From assembly GCA_012064415.1 (NCBI GenBank), contig SSNU01000188.1, positions 32,986 to 96,985 of the forward strand: DNA of 64,000 bases. The letters run 5' to 3'. A model generated the notes under the pieces. It worked only from the letters and a program-made list of their open reading frames with translations, was not told the DNA's origin and searched no databases. Both the position numbers and the translations under genes were made by a program. This DNA is from Gyrodactylus bullatarudis. Taxonomy: Eukaryota > Platyhelminthes > Monogenea > Gyrodactylidea > Gyrodactylidae. Positions 1 to 10,214 of this stretch are shown here, piece by piece; positions within the stretch are counted from its first letter, which is position 1, and each line of letters begins with the position of its first letter.

Positions 1-1017
1 TAACTAATTTTTGAGTAGCATGAAAGGCACAACTTGGAAGGAGAAAAATGTCTCCCATGGTTAACCAGTTGGTTGAAATAATCCATAATTTTTCTTGATA
101 TTTCATCAGTGATTATGTACATCCTTCGGTTAGCAAAATTTTTCTTTTTCATTACGGCACTGTAAGACACGAAGATCCATTTTTGTTAAATGAATTCAAT
201 TACAAAATAACATATTTTAAAATCCTGTTGAATACTGTGATTGGTTAAGATTTGGTCGAATACAACCAATGAGAAAATATCAGGATGGGGAAAAGGGTGT
301 GTAGACAGTTTATACATACGTTTAAGAAAAAAATAATGAAATGCAATTTTTTAAGAAAAAAAACTTTGAAAAACAAGTCCCTGTTATTGTCTTTACTGAT
401 TTAATTATTTATTATAAATCCTTCAGTTTTATACGAAATTATTGTGCTAATCAAAATGATCCAATCAGAATCGAGAAAAAATAAATCGAGTAAAATTGCG
501 TGTAATCACTAATGAAAAAACCTTGAATAACTTCTGAACCAAAAAAGATAAATGGTCATGCAAGGTATCATTGAATAGAGAAATAAATTTTACATTCTTT
601 CCCCCATTAAAATTTGAGATTTTATCAAAATAAGATAGCCTTTTGAAGGGTAAAAACAAAAAAATGCATGGCATTTTTCGCTAATTTTTCATCTTTTTTC
701 AACTTTAATACCAATTTTGAGGGTGATTTATTGAAAGTGAATTATAGAGAATTTTACTTTCTTTTAAATGATATCAAATTTGACTCTGAAATGTCTAAGG
801 ATTAAGTCAAAAAATTGATTTATTCAAGTCCCGATTATGAAAATTTTGCTATTTCGGTTTTTCGCGAATTGCGCAAAAACTGAGCAACTTAGGAAATTTT
901 TGGAAGCAGATTCAGAATCTGCGTAAAATTTTACACTACAATCGCAAAAATTTATCGCAAAATTTTTTTTTAATTTCCCCCAGTGTTATTAACTACAGTT
1001 GACTTCTCCAGGGATGT
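1..1017. other. AT-rich intergenic stretch, no gene seen
   Basis: I see no convincing exon here. The first about 25 bases are the reverse complement of 8775-8800, where a LINE copy ends, so the window probably opens at the edge of the same repeat. The short open frame on the minus strand near 465-674 is low-complexity and is probably chance. Confidence 0.5.
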
Positions 1018-1460
1018 AAAATGGTGTCCTCTGATGTTACTCCCCTGTTCACAAACGTGTCCCCTTAAGAAACAATCAAGTTTATAAAGGATCAGATGAT
1101 TAAATTCCCTTCTCTATGTAGAATTCCACCGGAAACAATGGGAGATCTGATATTCATGACAGTGAAAAACATTGACTTCAAATTCGGAGGAGTCTATTAC
1201 AAACAAATCGATGGAGTTGCTTTGGGAACCCCTATAGGTCCATTATTAGCAGACATGTTTTTGGCCTCGCTTGAACAAACCTCTATGATGCCCATCATTA
1301 ACAGCTCACGTCTATACATCAGGTACCTGGATGATTTCTTCTCCTAGTCAACGAAGATTGCAATATAAATGACATGTCAAGGCATTTCAATGGTATGCAC
1401 GAAAACAATTTGCTGTTTCCCTACTTATACCTTTCTGCCCCAAATTTCATCAACCAATAA
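1018..1460 (+). pseudogene. Penelope-like retroelement reverse transcriptase fragment
   Basis: The frame reads MVSSDVTPLFTNV, then GVALGTPIGPLLADMF and YIRYLDDFF. These match the palm of Penelope-like element RTs, which carry an SFDVxSLFTNVP motif, a GxxMGxPLxPxxAN-like motif and a YxRYxDD catalytic motif. A stop follows the LFTNVSP motif, and another falls right after LDDFF. A shifted frame then continues with LLVNEDCNINDMSRHFNGMHE, which fits the region after the YxDD motif. The copy is therefore broken by at least one stop and one frameshift. No N-terminal part or GIY-YIG domain is attached; other pieces of such elements occur at 7319, 51739 and 56775. Confidence 0.75.
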
Positions 1461-1850
1461 TATTAGAGTATTTGTGTAACCAATGAGAGTGAAACAATAT
1501 TTATCATTCTCCATTATCTCCAATGTGTATTGTTTTTACCTTATTATGAGTCTCAGTTTAAATAAACTATATATTTTATTACATCATCAGTATGAGAATT
1601 CTCTGACCTTTACAAAACACCAAAAATCATTCTTATATCTTTATAAATAACTGAAATAAAAAAACTTTTTTATCCTTGGTTTTCTGGATTTAAAATTAAT
1701 ACCATTCGATAGAGCACCATTTTTTATGTGTTTTGACCAAAATTCGTTAAACAAGCTCTTTGATTTCTTGAGAAATTTAAATTTCAAATGTCCATCTGAA
1801 ATCTAATCATAAAATAAATCATAACTTGAAATCAAACTAAAAAAATATTC

Positions 1851-2031
1851 TTCACACATATTCACTCATCCATCCCATCCATCCCTTTTCACAAAAAATT
1901 CACTCTCTAGCAACGTTTGCAATAACATAGGCTTACAAACTTCACCCTCTATTTTTTAGGGGGATCTTTCGAGTGTTCCTCATCTCAACACTATTCATTG
2001 AAACGTATGAGACCCCCATACAAATGGGCGA
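1851..2031 (+). repeat. left terminal inverted repeat of the pogo/Tigger-type element
   Basis: This 181-bp arm is the reverse complement of 4296-4476 with few mismatches. It ends inward with a block reading TATGAGACCCCCATACAA and a GGGCGA edge. At 181 bp it is much longer than the 20-30 bp ends usual for pogo/Tigger elements. Confidence 0.9.
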
Positions 2032-2102
2032 TCAATGGTTGGTCGAAAAAAACAAACACTTTCTAAATCTAACTCTGAACATTATTTCACTGTCTATTAT
2101 AC

Positions 2103-2444
2103 ATGACGAAGTTAACTCAAACACAAAAAGATGAAATTCGTTCTCTTTATGAAACGCATTCGATATCCCATCTGGCTAAATTGTACCAAGTTGATAGAAC
2201 TACGATTCGAAGAATCCTAGCTAATCCCTCAATAGAAGAAAGAATTCGTCCAATTGTCAACCTCTGTTTGGAAAAACGAGCTAATGCCGGAATCACTACA
2301 ACTAAAGCAGAACTGGGATTTTTTATAAGAAAAAGTTTATATATTGTGTCCAGATCATCAATTTCGAATCTGGCAAAAGAGACTTTATTTGCATCAAAGA
2401 AAAGTTTTTGAAGACATCATTCGCCGCTATAAAGGTCGAAACTA
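2103..2444 (+). CDS. transposon-borne helix-turn-helix protein (accessory ORF)
   Basis: The first 102 codons (stop at 2411) begin MTKLTQTQKDEIRSLYETHS and continue SHLAKLYQVDRTTIRRIL, a textbook Tc1/IS630-type helix-turn-helix at about residues 5-40. A second helical region (residues 60-95) could be the second half of a paired-like DNA-binding domain. The frame stops within a run of five T at about 2406-2410. Losing one T would extend it by FEDIIRRYKGRN to a stop near 2444, so a one-base indel may have truncated the copy. The transposase downstream has its own HTH, so this looks like a separate DNA-binding partner protein. The role is inferred. Confidence 0.6.
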
Positions 2445-4243
2445 AGGAATCGATTACACTGCATTTGCTTAAATTTTTAATGAATTTCAATTCAAAATTA
2501 TCTACCCCTTCCGCCCTTTTTGTAGACTCAAAAGCGGATTATATCTTAGATATTAAGAAAGTAATTCTTCATCTCAACAATCTTGATGTTTACACATATA
2601 ATCCGAAGTTAAAATGTAAAAGCTATCGTTTTTTCAAGAATGAGAGGAATTTTATCGACTTTATCAAACGTGCCAATTTACCACACAAAATTGATGAGCT
2701 TATTGGCAATATCAACTTTGATGACATAGATAAAATCAAGAAGAATTTTTATTTATCTGCTGCAAAAGCTTTGAAAAAAATACACAATCGTACAATCCAG
2801 TTTAAAAAATATAAAGATGCAAGGGTTATTGAAAATGTAACTAATTTACATTTCCCAGAGATTATTAATCAATCAGTATTCACAATTGGTTTTTCTTTGG
2901 TAAGTTTTAATTTGTAATGGAATCTAACCTCAAATTGAATTCATTAGAAATTTATTTTTCTTTAGATCCCTACTAAAAACTCCTTGCTTAAGAGACAGAT
3001 TCAGATAAAGAACAGATTCAATGATGGCTACACCGTTGATCGATTGTCAAAAGTTTGTAAAAGAAGTCAAAGATCTATCAAGCGCTACCTGGCAACTGAC
3101 GATAGTCAGTTTATAAATTTAAATCAATCAAGAAAGGAGAATAACAAGACCCTATTCGAAGAACTATTGGTTGAAAAAATCGAGGAAGCTCTTGATATTC
3201 CAGAGAATTTTATTGGCTTTCAAGATTTGCAGCAGATCGCAGGTGAATTAGCAGATTCTCTGCAAATAGAAGGATATACAGCTTCTTATAAAACCATGAT
3301 AAAAATGTGCAAAAGGAAAAATTTAACATTTCGTAAACATTTCGGTGAATGCAAAAGTGTTCCTGATGATCTTGTTGAAGAATTCTTTGCTGGTCTACCT
3401 ATTCACTTGAGAGAATACGAAGAAGACGAAATCTACAATCTAGATGAAGCAGCCTTATTTATGTACTGCAATAAGAAAAAAATTCTTGTTCACAAAAACG
3501 AAAATGCTCATGGCTTTAAAGAACTTAAGGACAGAATAACGCTTGTATTTTGCACAAATGCTGTTGGTGACAAAAGGCCCTTACAAATAATTAACAATGT
3601 AAAGAAACCTAGGTGTTTTGACGATCATGACTCTGAGTTTCTCAACTATTCGTCATCAAAGAAAGGATGGATGACAAGATCTTTATTTACAAAGGGCCTA
3701 CAGGAATGGGACGATGAATTAAGAAAGAAGAAGAAAAAAATAATATTGTTCATTGACAATACTTCAAGTCACAGACTCGAAGAAGGAGTCCGTCTCAGAA
3801 ACATTATTATTAGGTATGATATTCCAGGATTCTCTATTTTACATTAATTATGATTATATTTTCATTTTATCAAGATTCATTTTCTTCCTCCCAATTGCAC
3901 ATCGGTATGTCAGCCTCTCGACGCTAGAATAATCAGATCCTTTAAATGTCAATACAGAAAGCTTCTCAACAAGAAGATAACAGTCGAAAAAATTCCCGTA
4001 AAGGACTTGAGAAAAAATGTTAATCTTAAAAGTTGTTTATTGCTAGTTAAAGAAGCCTGGAATGATGAGAGTAGACAAACAATTGTGAATTGCTTCCATC
4101 ATTGTAAATTTATCGACAAGAATAAAGCAGGAACGCTGAAAGCAGAAAGTAAATTGGGAACATTAACGGAACTGGAAATGACCCAGGTCTATAAAGAATA
4201 TAAAAAAAGAGTTGATGATGATATTTTTGCATTCAATGAATAA
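2408..4243 (+). CDS. pogo/Tigger-type DDE transposase with N-terminal extension
   Basis: Exons 2408-2899 and 2966-about 3808 join in phase across a 66-bp GT-AG intron; a third exon starts near 3872 and ends at 4243. The first exon (about 164 residues, KADYILDIKKVILHLNN) matches no family I recognise. The second carries an HTH (NDGYTVDRLSKVCKRSQRSI) and the DDE core: first Asp in IYNLDEAALF, second in ILFIDNTSSH. The third exon gives FLPPNCTS, QPLDARIIRSFK with the third Asp, and the C-terminus. All three catalytic acids are present. The join at about 3809-3871 is off by one base in my reading, so either the splice sites differ or the copy carries a small indel. No PIP-box is visible at the C-terminus. 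Confidence 0.7.
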
Positions 4244-4295
4244 ATAATTTTCCTTAACATGAATTGTTCATCATTAAACATAGACAGAAGAATTA

Positions 4296-4476
4296 TCGCC
4301 CATTTGTATGGGGGTCTCATACGTTTCAATGAATAATGTTGAGATGAGGAACACTCGAAAGATCCCCCTAAAAAATAGAGGGTGAAGTTTGTAAGCCTAT
4401 GTTATTGCAAACGTTGCTAGAGAGTGAATGTTTTGTGAAAAGGGATGGATGGGGTGGATGAGTGAATATGTGTGAA
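4296..4476 (-). repeat. right terminal inverted repeat of the pogo/Tigger-type element
   Basis: This is the inverted partner of 1851-2031. It starts 53 bp after the transposase stop codon, so the stop and any polyadenylation signal sit just inside it. Confidence 0.9.
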
Positions 4477-4568
4477 AAGTGATAGAAAATTAAAATTTTA
4501 AGAGATTTTATTGAGTGTAGAATAAACTAAAATGATCACAAATTCTAAGACTGATCTTAAAATTTACG

Positions 4569-4880
4569 AAGGTTAGAGTGATAAACGTTATATTTTGCCG
4601 GGTCTCTTCAGACTCTACCCCGGTAACATTTAAATACGATGCAAAATATTCCCTGGCTTCCATCGGTCCATTTCGTGATTGTATTTTAGCCCTCACTAGG
4701 GGAGGGGGGAAAGAAAGGGAGTTGTTGTGAGCAGAGTCTTTCACGTTGACAACTCCCTTTCTTTACCCCTCCCCTAGTGAGTACTTAAATAGTATTTAAA
4801 TGTAACCGGGGTAGAGTCTGAAGAGACCCGGCGAAATATAACGTTCATCACTCAAATATACACTAATTTTCTGTAACCTT
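4569..4880. mobile_element. MITE of the GGTCTCTTCAGACTC-end family
   Basis: About 312 bp. The two ends are inverted copies of AAGGTTAGAG...GGTCTCTTCAGACTC followed by TACCCCGG. A second inverted repeat is nested in the middle: CACTAGGGGAGGGG with AAGAAAGGGAGTTGT at 4695-4726 pairs with the segment at 4750-4780. The whole unit could fold into a long double hairpin. There is no coding capacity. Related ends occur at 6350, 9204, 40711, 56431 and 57300. Confidence 0.8.
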
Positions 4881-5796
4881 CCTTATGAGTTCAGAACCAA
4901 ACAAAAATATTCTTGATAAAGTTCATCAAGATTATCTTTCAAATTTACGAATTGTATTCAGTTTCTGAGATCCCCAAAACTGGAGTTACTAAATGATCTA
5001 AAGAATTATTGATAAAAAAGACGATTTTCTGAATAAAACTTTATATTTATACAGATTAATTTTGATATAAAAATAGTAGTCCATATTAGAAAAAAAGGAG
5101 AATTGTTTTGAAAATGATTGGATAAAATACAAGTGTTATAGAAAAAAAGGATTCACACATTTTCTACTGGCTTTATGTGTTAGCTAAGTTATATAATAAT
5201 AATTTTGTCTTTGATTACATTCAGTAATGCTACTTTAAAGTAGTAAAAGTAGTACGAAGAAAATTAAAATTTTCTTCTCTAAATCTTGTTTAAGCATAGG
5301 TAGTCCAATTGAGTCCAATGAAATAGAAGAGGGTCACTAAAGTCACTAATCAACACCATGTGCAATTTTGAAAAAGAAACAAAATATAACTAGGAGTAAA
5401 AAGTTTAGGCATTAGATATTTCGATCTATACTGTGTTTTGATATAGGAATCTGTTGGCATAACATTTCAAACAATGATATAAAGAGGCAAGTTAATTTCA
5501 TTGGTTGGGAAATTCTCAAGGCAGAGGTTTTATTGCAATCTGGCTAATTACAAAAGCATAAATTCCCATCACCCGAACGTGACTCTTTTATGCAGACCAG
5601 GTTCATTTGCATTGTGGTTCTGAGGAGACTAGAACAAGTTCTAATGTATCTCACGGATTTAAAAATATTTTTAAAATTTTGTAGATGTATAGTCATGACA
5701 CTGATTTGTTTAATAAATATTGAAGAAAGTATAAATAGTTTTTAGAGAAATTTTGTAAAAGTTGAAAGGAGTCATGAGGATGTAACTACACATAGT
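4881..5796. other. AT-rich intergenic stretch, no gene seen
   Basis: The first 80 bp after the MITE (GAGTTCAGAACCAAACAAAA and onward) resemble 11783-11860, so a repeat probably continues past the MITE end. Beyond that I see no exon or motif. Confidence 0.4.
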
Positions 5797-6260
5797 TAAT
5801 GAAGATGGAAATTTATGATTCTTACAAAAATCTTAATTTTTTCATCAAGAAATCGAATTTGATGAAAGACTTTTTGGAATCTAGATCATGAGGCCCCTTT
5901 CAAGATGAAGAGAAAAAAAATTTAGAAAAAATCAATTTTTAAGAAAAATACGGCAAATTTGAAATCTTGAAGAAGCGCCAAATTCCCATTTTTTTGAACT
6001 TTGGGTTAAAATTTTTTACTGATCTCAATGTGAGCGAGTGATCAAAAGTTGAGTTTTAGGATCACAATTAGTCAAATAAATTGTTTTTTGTTAGAATAAA
6101 AATTAAATATGCTGAATCTGGTTTTGAGAATCACCTTATAACCGTGTCAAAATCAAATTTTGATTTTTTAAAATCATTTTCTCTGCTTGAAAGTCGATAT
6201 AATTCGATATTTCAAGATCCCTGTAAATGACGAATTTATCAAAATTTTTATTGTTTGGAA
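5797..6260 (+). repeat. foldback-element copy: left arm plus loop, no right arm
   Basis: This matches the left arm and central loop of the palindromic elements at 16052 and 53349 (TTTATGATTCTTACAAAAAT, then GCGCCAAATTCCCATTTTTT, then GATCACAATTAGTCAAATAA). The inverted right arm is missing. Together with 35590-35955 it represents a subfamily reading TAGATCATGAGGCCC where the palindromic copies read CCTACTCAAGTTGCC. Confidence 0.65.
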
Positions 6261-6339
6261 AGTATTGCCGAGCTTCTTCGAAAATATTTTGTGATTCTAA
6301 TGAACTATTCATTAAGAGGATTTAGAAGACGAGGGAATA

Positions 6340-6660
6340 TTTCGTTATAAAGCTTATATTTCACCGGTTCTCATCAGACTATTACACCGGCTAGATATAT
6401 ATAGCAAAATGTTTGAAAAATCGAAATCCTCTTATTGGTTCTTTTAATTTGGAGTATTGAAGGAGAGGGGGCCAGGGTTGATGGCTTGTATCCATGATCA
6501 TTGCTTTCTTTTTACGTATCTGTCCAATGTTGGTTGCCCACTCAGACTTTTACGTTTTCTACCTCTTTTACCATTTGCAGGTGCAGCCTTTTTCACATTT
6601 CCGATACTGCTAATTATAGGTTGAGAGCTAATTTGAGATGTCCTTGAACTTTCTTGATGT
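6340..6660 (-). mobile_element. relic of the GGTCTCTTCAGACTC-end transposon with C-terminal coding fragment
   Basis: A degraded end (ACCGGTTCTCATCAGACT) lies at 6363-6390. Inside it, the minus strand from about 6640 to a stop at 6498 reads SQPIISS...VKK, then KRGRKRKSLSGQPTLDRYVK and RKQ-stop. The same C-terminus appears at 8975-9094 (+) and near 56600-56760 (-). A LINE copy is inserted at about 6660 and cuts the upstream coding sequence off. Confidence 0.6.
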
Positions 6661-7300
6661 ATTTTTTTTTGTTAGAAAATGTTTTTTGTTGATATGTACA
6701 GCATAAGAAATAATTAAAAATTAATAATTCTGTATAAAAACATAGTAAATCTGTTTATGAAAAGTTCCATTTTTTTATATAATGAGTTTTTTGAAAATTT
6801 GGCTTGGTAATAGTAAAAAGTCTGAAAGGCAATTCATATGAACATATTGGATTCTTTAAAATTAATGTAAAGAGGAATAAAGTAAAGATTTAGCGTAATC
6901 AATTTTGGTCCTAATATGGGCCATAATGGATTTAATACCCCATAGATTACTACATTCATCAAGATTATATTTCTCATCAAGAGATCTAAAAGTAGATAGA
7001 AGAAAGTGATCTTTGTAAGAGGTGTCTTAAATTATAGTTTTGACGCACTGAGATAGATGAATTTATAAAATTTTTAATAATGAAGGCATATCTACGGATC
7101 CAAAGAGGTTGAAGTCCGGAGATAGAAATAAGTGAATTATAGGAATCCAAAGTTGGATACAATGAGTGTAAGAACCGATATTGGATTCTTTCAATCACTA
7201 ATGTGTTGGTAACAAAGTCGAATGAAACTGCTCAGACAAGAATATATAGGAAGAAATCAGTGCCAACGCAGTTTATGACTTTTCTAAGTTTCAGTCCTGT
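6661..7300 (-). mobile_element. 5'-truncated LINE (non-LTR retrotransposon) copy 1
   Basis: Reading on the minus strand, the copy ends with TTCTAACAAAAAAAA (seen as TTTTTTTTTGTTAGAA at about 6663). Upstream of that tail the frame at 7198-6986 reads IERIQYRFLHSLYPTLDSYN and GLQPLWIRRYAFIIKNF, matching the C-terminal part of the RT protein of copy 2 (NPLWVRRFAFLVKKF). Only the last part of the reverse-transcriptase ORF is kept. Confidence 0.7.
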
Positions 7301-7318
7301 GTGTCATGAAATGAGTAC

Positions 7319-7633
7319 ATGAAAATAGAAAGATTAACTTCAGAAGTTTACAAGAAAGAAGATAAACAGGTACCGAGAGAATTATTAATAAAAGACGGCT
7401 ATCCAGAAGCATTTATTGATAAATACTCAAATCTGAAAGCAAAAGCAGATAAAGAGATTGAGGAGCTCACCCTGATTTACTTAAGAGTTCCCTTCAAAGG
7501 GGATGCAGCTCACCAAATATTAAACAACAAGCTCTTTGAAATAACTAAGAGAGCATTCCCAGGCCACAAACTACAGATAATGCCGAGAACAACTAAACTT
7601 ATACCTGATCTCAACAAGGATCCTGTCCCATGG
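7319..7633 (+). pseudogene. Penelope-like element fragment, linker before GIY-YIG
   Basis: The open frame reads LTLIYLRVPFKGDAAHQILN, RAFPGHKLQIMPRTTKLIPD and KDPVPW. This is the pattern between RT and GIY-YIG in Penelope-like proteins (LPYxG...F..KxxNxLxxLLxxxKD). The frame is cut at about 7634, where the poly-T tail of a LINE insertion begins, and the last codons before the stop at 7678 are LINE sequence. Assignment is by pattern memory. Confidence 0.55.
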
Positions 7634-8800
7634 CTTTTTTTGTTAGAAAAAAAATCTTATATTGAATTGAAAATATAAATACAAATTATAACGAAATCTA
7701 CTTGTACAAATAGAAATAAAATACAATAAATGAAATGGATAGATTGATCTGTACAATTATAAAAAGATAAAATGTCAAGTCATAAATAAGCTAAATGCTC
7801 TCTAGTTGTAAAAATTTGAGCAAATAGGAAAGCCTGGGACTAGAGTCTGCAAGAAATTCGAAAATCATCTGGTTAATGAAGATAGGAATAAAGCAAAGAC
7901 TTAGAGTAATCGATTTTAAGCCTGATGTGAGATCAATTTAAGATTGGTCAAGTCATCACAATCAGATAATTCATATTTTGTAAAAATTAAATTATAAAAA
8001 GATAATAGGTAATTCGGTTCATATTTAGAATTTCTCAGATAATAATTATTATTAGAGAGAGAGTAAGACTCTGTGAATTTTTTGACTAAAAAAGCAAATC
8101 GCCGGACCCAGAGGGGGTTAAGGCCAGAGACCAATATTAGTGCGTATAATAATGTCCAAAGCATTATTTATTTTAAAGATGAATTTTAGATCATCAGCAT
8201 ATTTTAAAAGGACACCCTCAATATCCTTAGGAAGCTGAATGTCAGCGAAGCAAATATTAAAAAGAAGAGGGCCGAAAGTTGATCCTTGGGGAACCCCAGA
8301 ATTAATTTTAACAAGATTACTCGTGGTGGAGTTGAATGAAACATATTGCATTCTATTTTTTTTTGTTAGAAATAAAATCTGTATTGATCGTATAGAAAAA
8401 GAGAATATTTACAATTTATAAAAATAGGAACATAGAAATGAGATATTGAATCTTGAATTGTTTATCAAAATATATATGAAGCACAATAAATGAAAGAGAT
8501 TTTCAGATTGAAGTTGAGTAATGGTTGACAATGATGAATGTCTGAAAATTAAATCGTAAATCACCTGGTTTTCTCTAATTAATGCAGATCAGGATAAAGT
8601 AAGGAATTTGTGTAATCAATTTTTGAGCGGATATGTTTAATTATAGTTTTGATAGAATATAGGTTGTTGCAGTTTAATAGGTCGTATTTCTCGTTAAGTA
8701 CATTAAAGGTCGAGAGTAGGTAACTATTCTCGTAAGAAATATTTCTTAAATTGAGTTGTAGAAAATAATAATTATTTCATGCTACTCAAAAATTAGTTAC
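7634..8800 (-). mobile_element. 5'-truncated LINE copy 2, interrupted by copy 3
   Basis: The copy runs from its 3' tail at about 7634 to about 8347 and resumes at about 8751. Frames at 8351-8118 and 8164-7916 (minus) give the RT motifs SGVPQGSTFGPLLFN and LLKYADDLKF (YADD box), then the C-terminal NPLWVRRFAF block. The sequence CATTCTATT at 8347 and TTGAGTTGTAGAAAA at 8751 are contiguous in the related copy at 11558-11580, which shows that 8348-8750 is an insertion. Frame changes make the copy dead. Confidence 0.75.
8348..8750 (-). mobile_element. 5'-truncated LINE copy 3, nested in copy 2
   Basis: It starts with the same tail (TTTTTTTTTGTTAGAAATAA on the plus strand). It holds mainly 3' untranslated sequence, including the segment shared with copies 2 and 4 (ATCACCTGG... 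and AATGCAGATCAGGATAAAGT). The uninterrupted copy at 11238-11580 defines its borders. Confidence 0.7.
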
Positions 8801-9290
8801 CCAAATAAGATTAAAGTTTGGTCTGAACGCTTCAATCACGAAGAAGATTGCTACTTTTGCTTGACGCGAATTTGTGCAAATAGAAGGCCATCGACTCAAG
8901 TTAGTTTAAGATTTGCATATCCTGTTGTAAGACATTTATGAACAGAATTATCCAAATTTAATTATAATCAAATTATGAGCCAACCTATAATTAGTGCAAA
9001 TAACGAGGTGAAAAAGAATCCATCAATTAAACGTAAGCGAAAAAGACACAGCGGTCAGTTACTAATGGATGGATTTCTAAAGCGACAAAAATGAAGCAGC
9101 CTGGAAACAGGATCATCAAAAAATGAACACCTCCCCCTCCCTGAGTTCCTTTTTATCCAATGGAAGAGCAGAAAAAAATTTGCAATTTAATAGTATATAA
9201 TCAGAGCCCGGGATTAAGTCTGAAGAGACCCGGCGAAATAAAACGTTTATCACTTATTATTCGTTCGTTCTCCTATCTTCCTTATTAGTG
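8799..9290 (+). mobile_element. relic of the GGTCTCTTCAGACTC-end transposon, plus orientation
   Basis: The frame from 8799 reads YPNKIKVWSERFNHEEDCYF and CLTRICANRRPSTQVSLRF, with a C-x-x-C pair in CYFCLT. The frame 8975-9094 then reads MSQPIISANNEVKKNPSIKR, KRKRHSGQLLMDGFLKRQK and a stop. The inverted end follows at 9204-9290 (TAAGTCTGAAGAGACCCGGC). I remember CYFCLT proteins only as uncharacterised repeat-encoded proteins and give no function. The C-terminal QLLMDGFL fits a PCNA-interacting (PIP) box, Q-x-x-[MLI]-x-x-[FY]-x. Confidence 0.55.
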
Positions 9291-9399
9291 TCGATTCCAG
9301 TAATAATAATATATTTTAATCTGTTATCTTCTGGTATGAGTTGTTATAGGAGGGCGCATATGTATTTTATATTTTCATGCGGATACATATAGTAATAAT

Positions 9400-9525
9400 A
9401 ACTACTCTCTACGTAAGCCCTCTTTCTCCAATCACCCTCTTCTCGCTCATTTTCGTTTTCTTGATTCCGTTTTTAAACTATCAGAATGTGAAAACCTTAA
9501 TGATCTTAAATGTATTATAAAATTT
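9400..9525 (+). pseudogene. LINE RT C-terminal scrap, plus orientation
   Basis: The translation FKLSECENLNDLKC resembles the C-terminal YELSDCDDLTNLKLI of LINE copy 2, but on the opposite strand. It is short and frame-broken. Confidence 0.35.
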
Positions 9526-9945
9526 ATCAGATCCAAAATAGATTATTCGAAAACTCTTCTTTATTCGAATAATCATCTAGCTTTTTCATTAAAATTTAAC
9601 CTTGTATTCTATATGGACAATGGTTGAGTTGATGACTGACCTGACTGTCCAAGTTTGTGATTCATTTGTGGCAATTTAGATTTTGATCTGGAGCTATAGT
9701 TTTTTCAGTGATCTGAAGCTCTTTTGGTTGGGTCTGTGATTATATTAAAAACTTATATGAACTCATTTTATTATGTATATCAGATTCTATATGTTAAATC
9801 TAATCTCTTTAATAAATGTTATGATTTCAAAAAAAAAATTTAGAAAAATATTAGTTGAGGGGATTGTCTTTAGCACAAGTTTAAATCTTGAAGATTTTTT
9901 AAAGTGAGAACTTTTGCGTATTTCTGGTGTTGTAATCTGATGTAA

Positions 9946-10213
9946 GAATTTTTTTTTGTTAGAAGGAACCTTATATTTAAATATAAAAATAAAATAATAT
10001 GTACAAAATAAATTTAAGGTAATCTGATCAATAGAATGATATAAATCTGGATCTTGTAGTTTTTTTTCAAATGTTATAAATGGCAATAAAATGAGTGAAT
10101 TGGATCAACAGAAACTCTAGTGTCTGAAAGCAAATCATTAATCATCTGGCAGTTATTACTAATGAAGATAAGAATGGAGCAAAGACTTGGAATAATCAAG
10201 GTTAGATCTGATG
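9946..10213 (-). mobile_element. LINE copy 4, 3' end only
   Basis: It begins with TTTTTTTTGTTAGAAGGAAC on the plus strand, the same 3' tail as copies 1-3. It then carries 3' UTR sequence shared with copy 2 (ATCATCTGG...AATGAAGATA...GCAAAGACTT). No RT coding remains. It ends where the transposase fragment and its flanking repeat begin. Confidence 0.6.
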
Positions 10214-10214
10214 T

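Larger units (their letters stand above)
1851..4476 (+). mobile_element. pogo/Tigger-type DNA transposon with 181-bp terminal inverted repeats
   Basis: The segment is bounded by near-identical inverted repeats at 1851-2031 and 4296-4476, both starting TTCACACATATTCACTC inward. Between them lie an HTH ORF (2103-2411), a second ORF (2408-2899) and a DDE transposase (2966-4243), all on the plus strand. The terminal repeats differ at only a few positions, which suggests a fairly recent insertion. I could not settle a target-site duplication at the ends. Family assignment rests on the transposase catalytic motifs, not on the ends. Confidence 0.85.
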
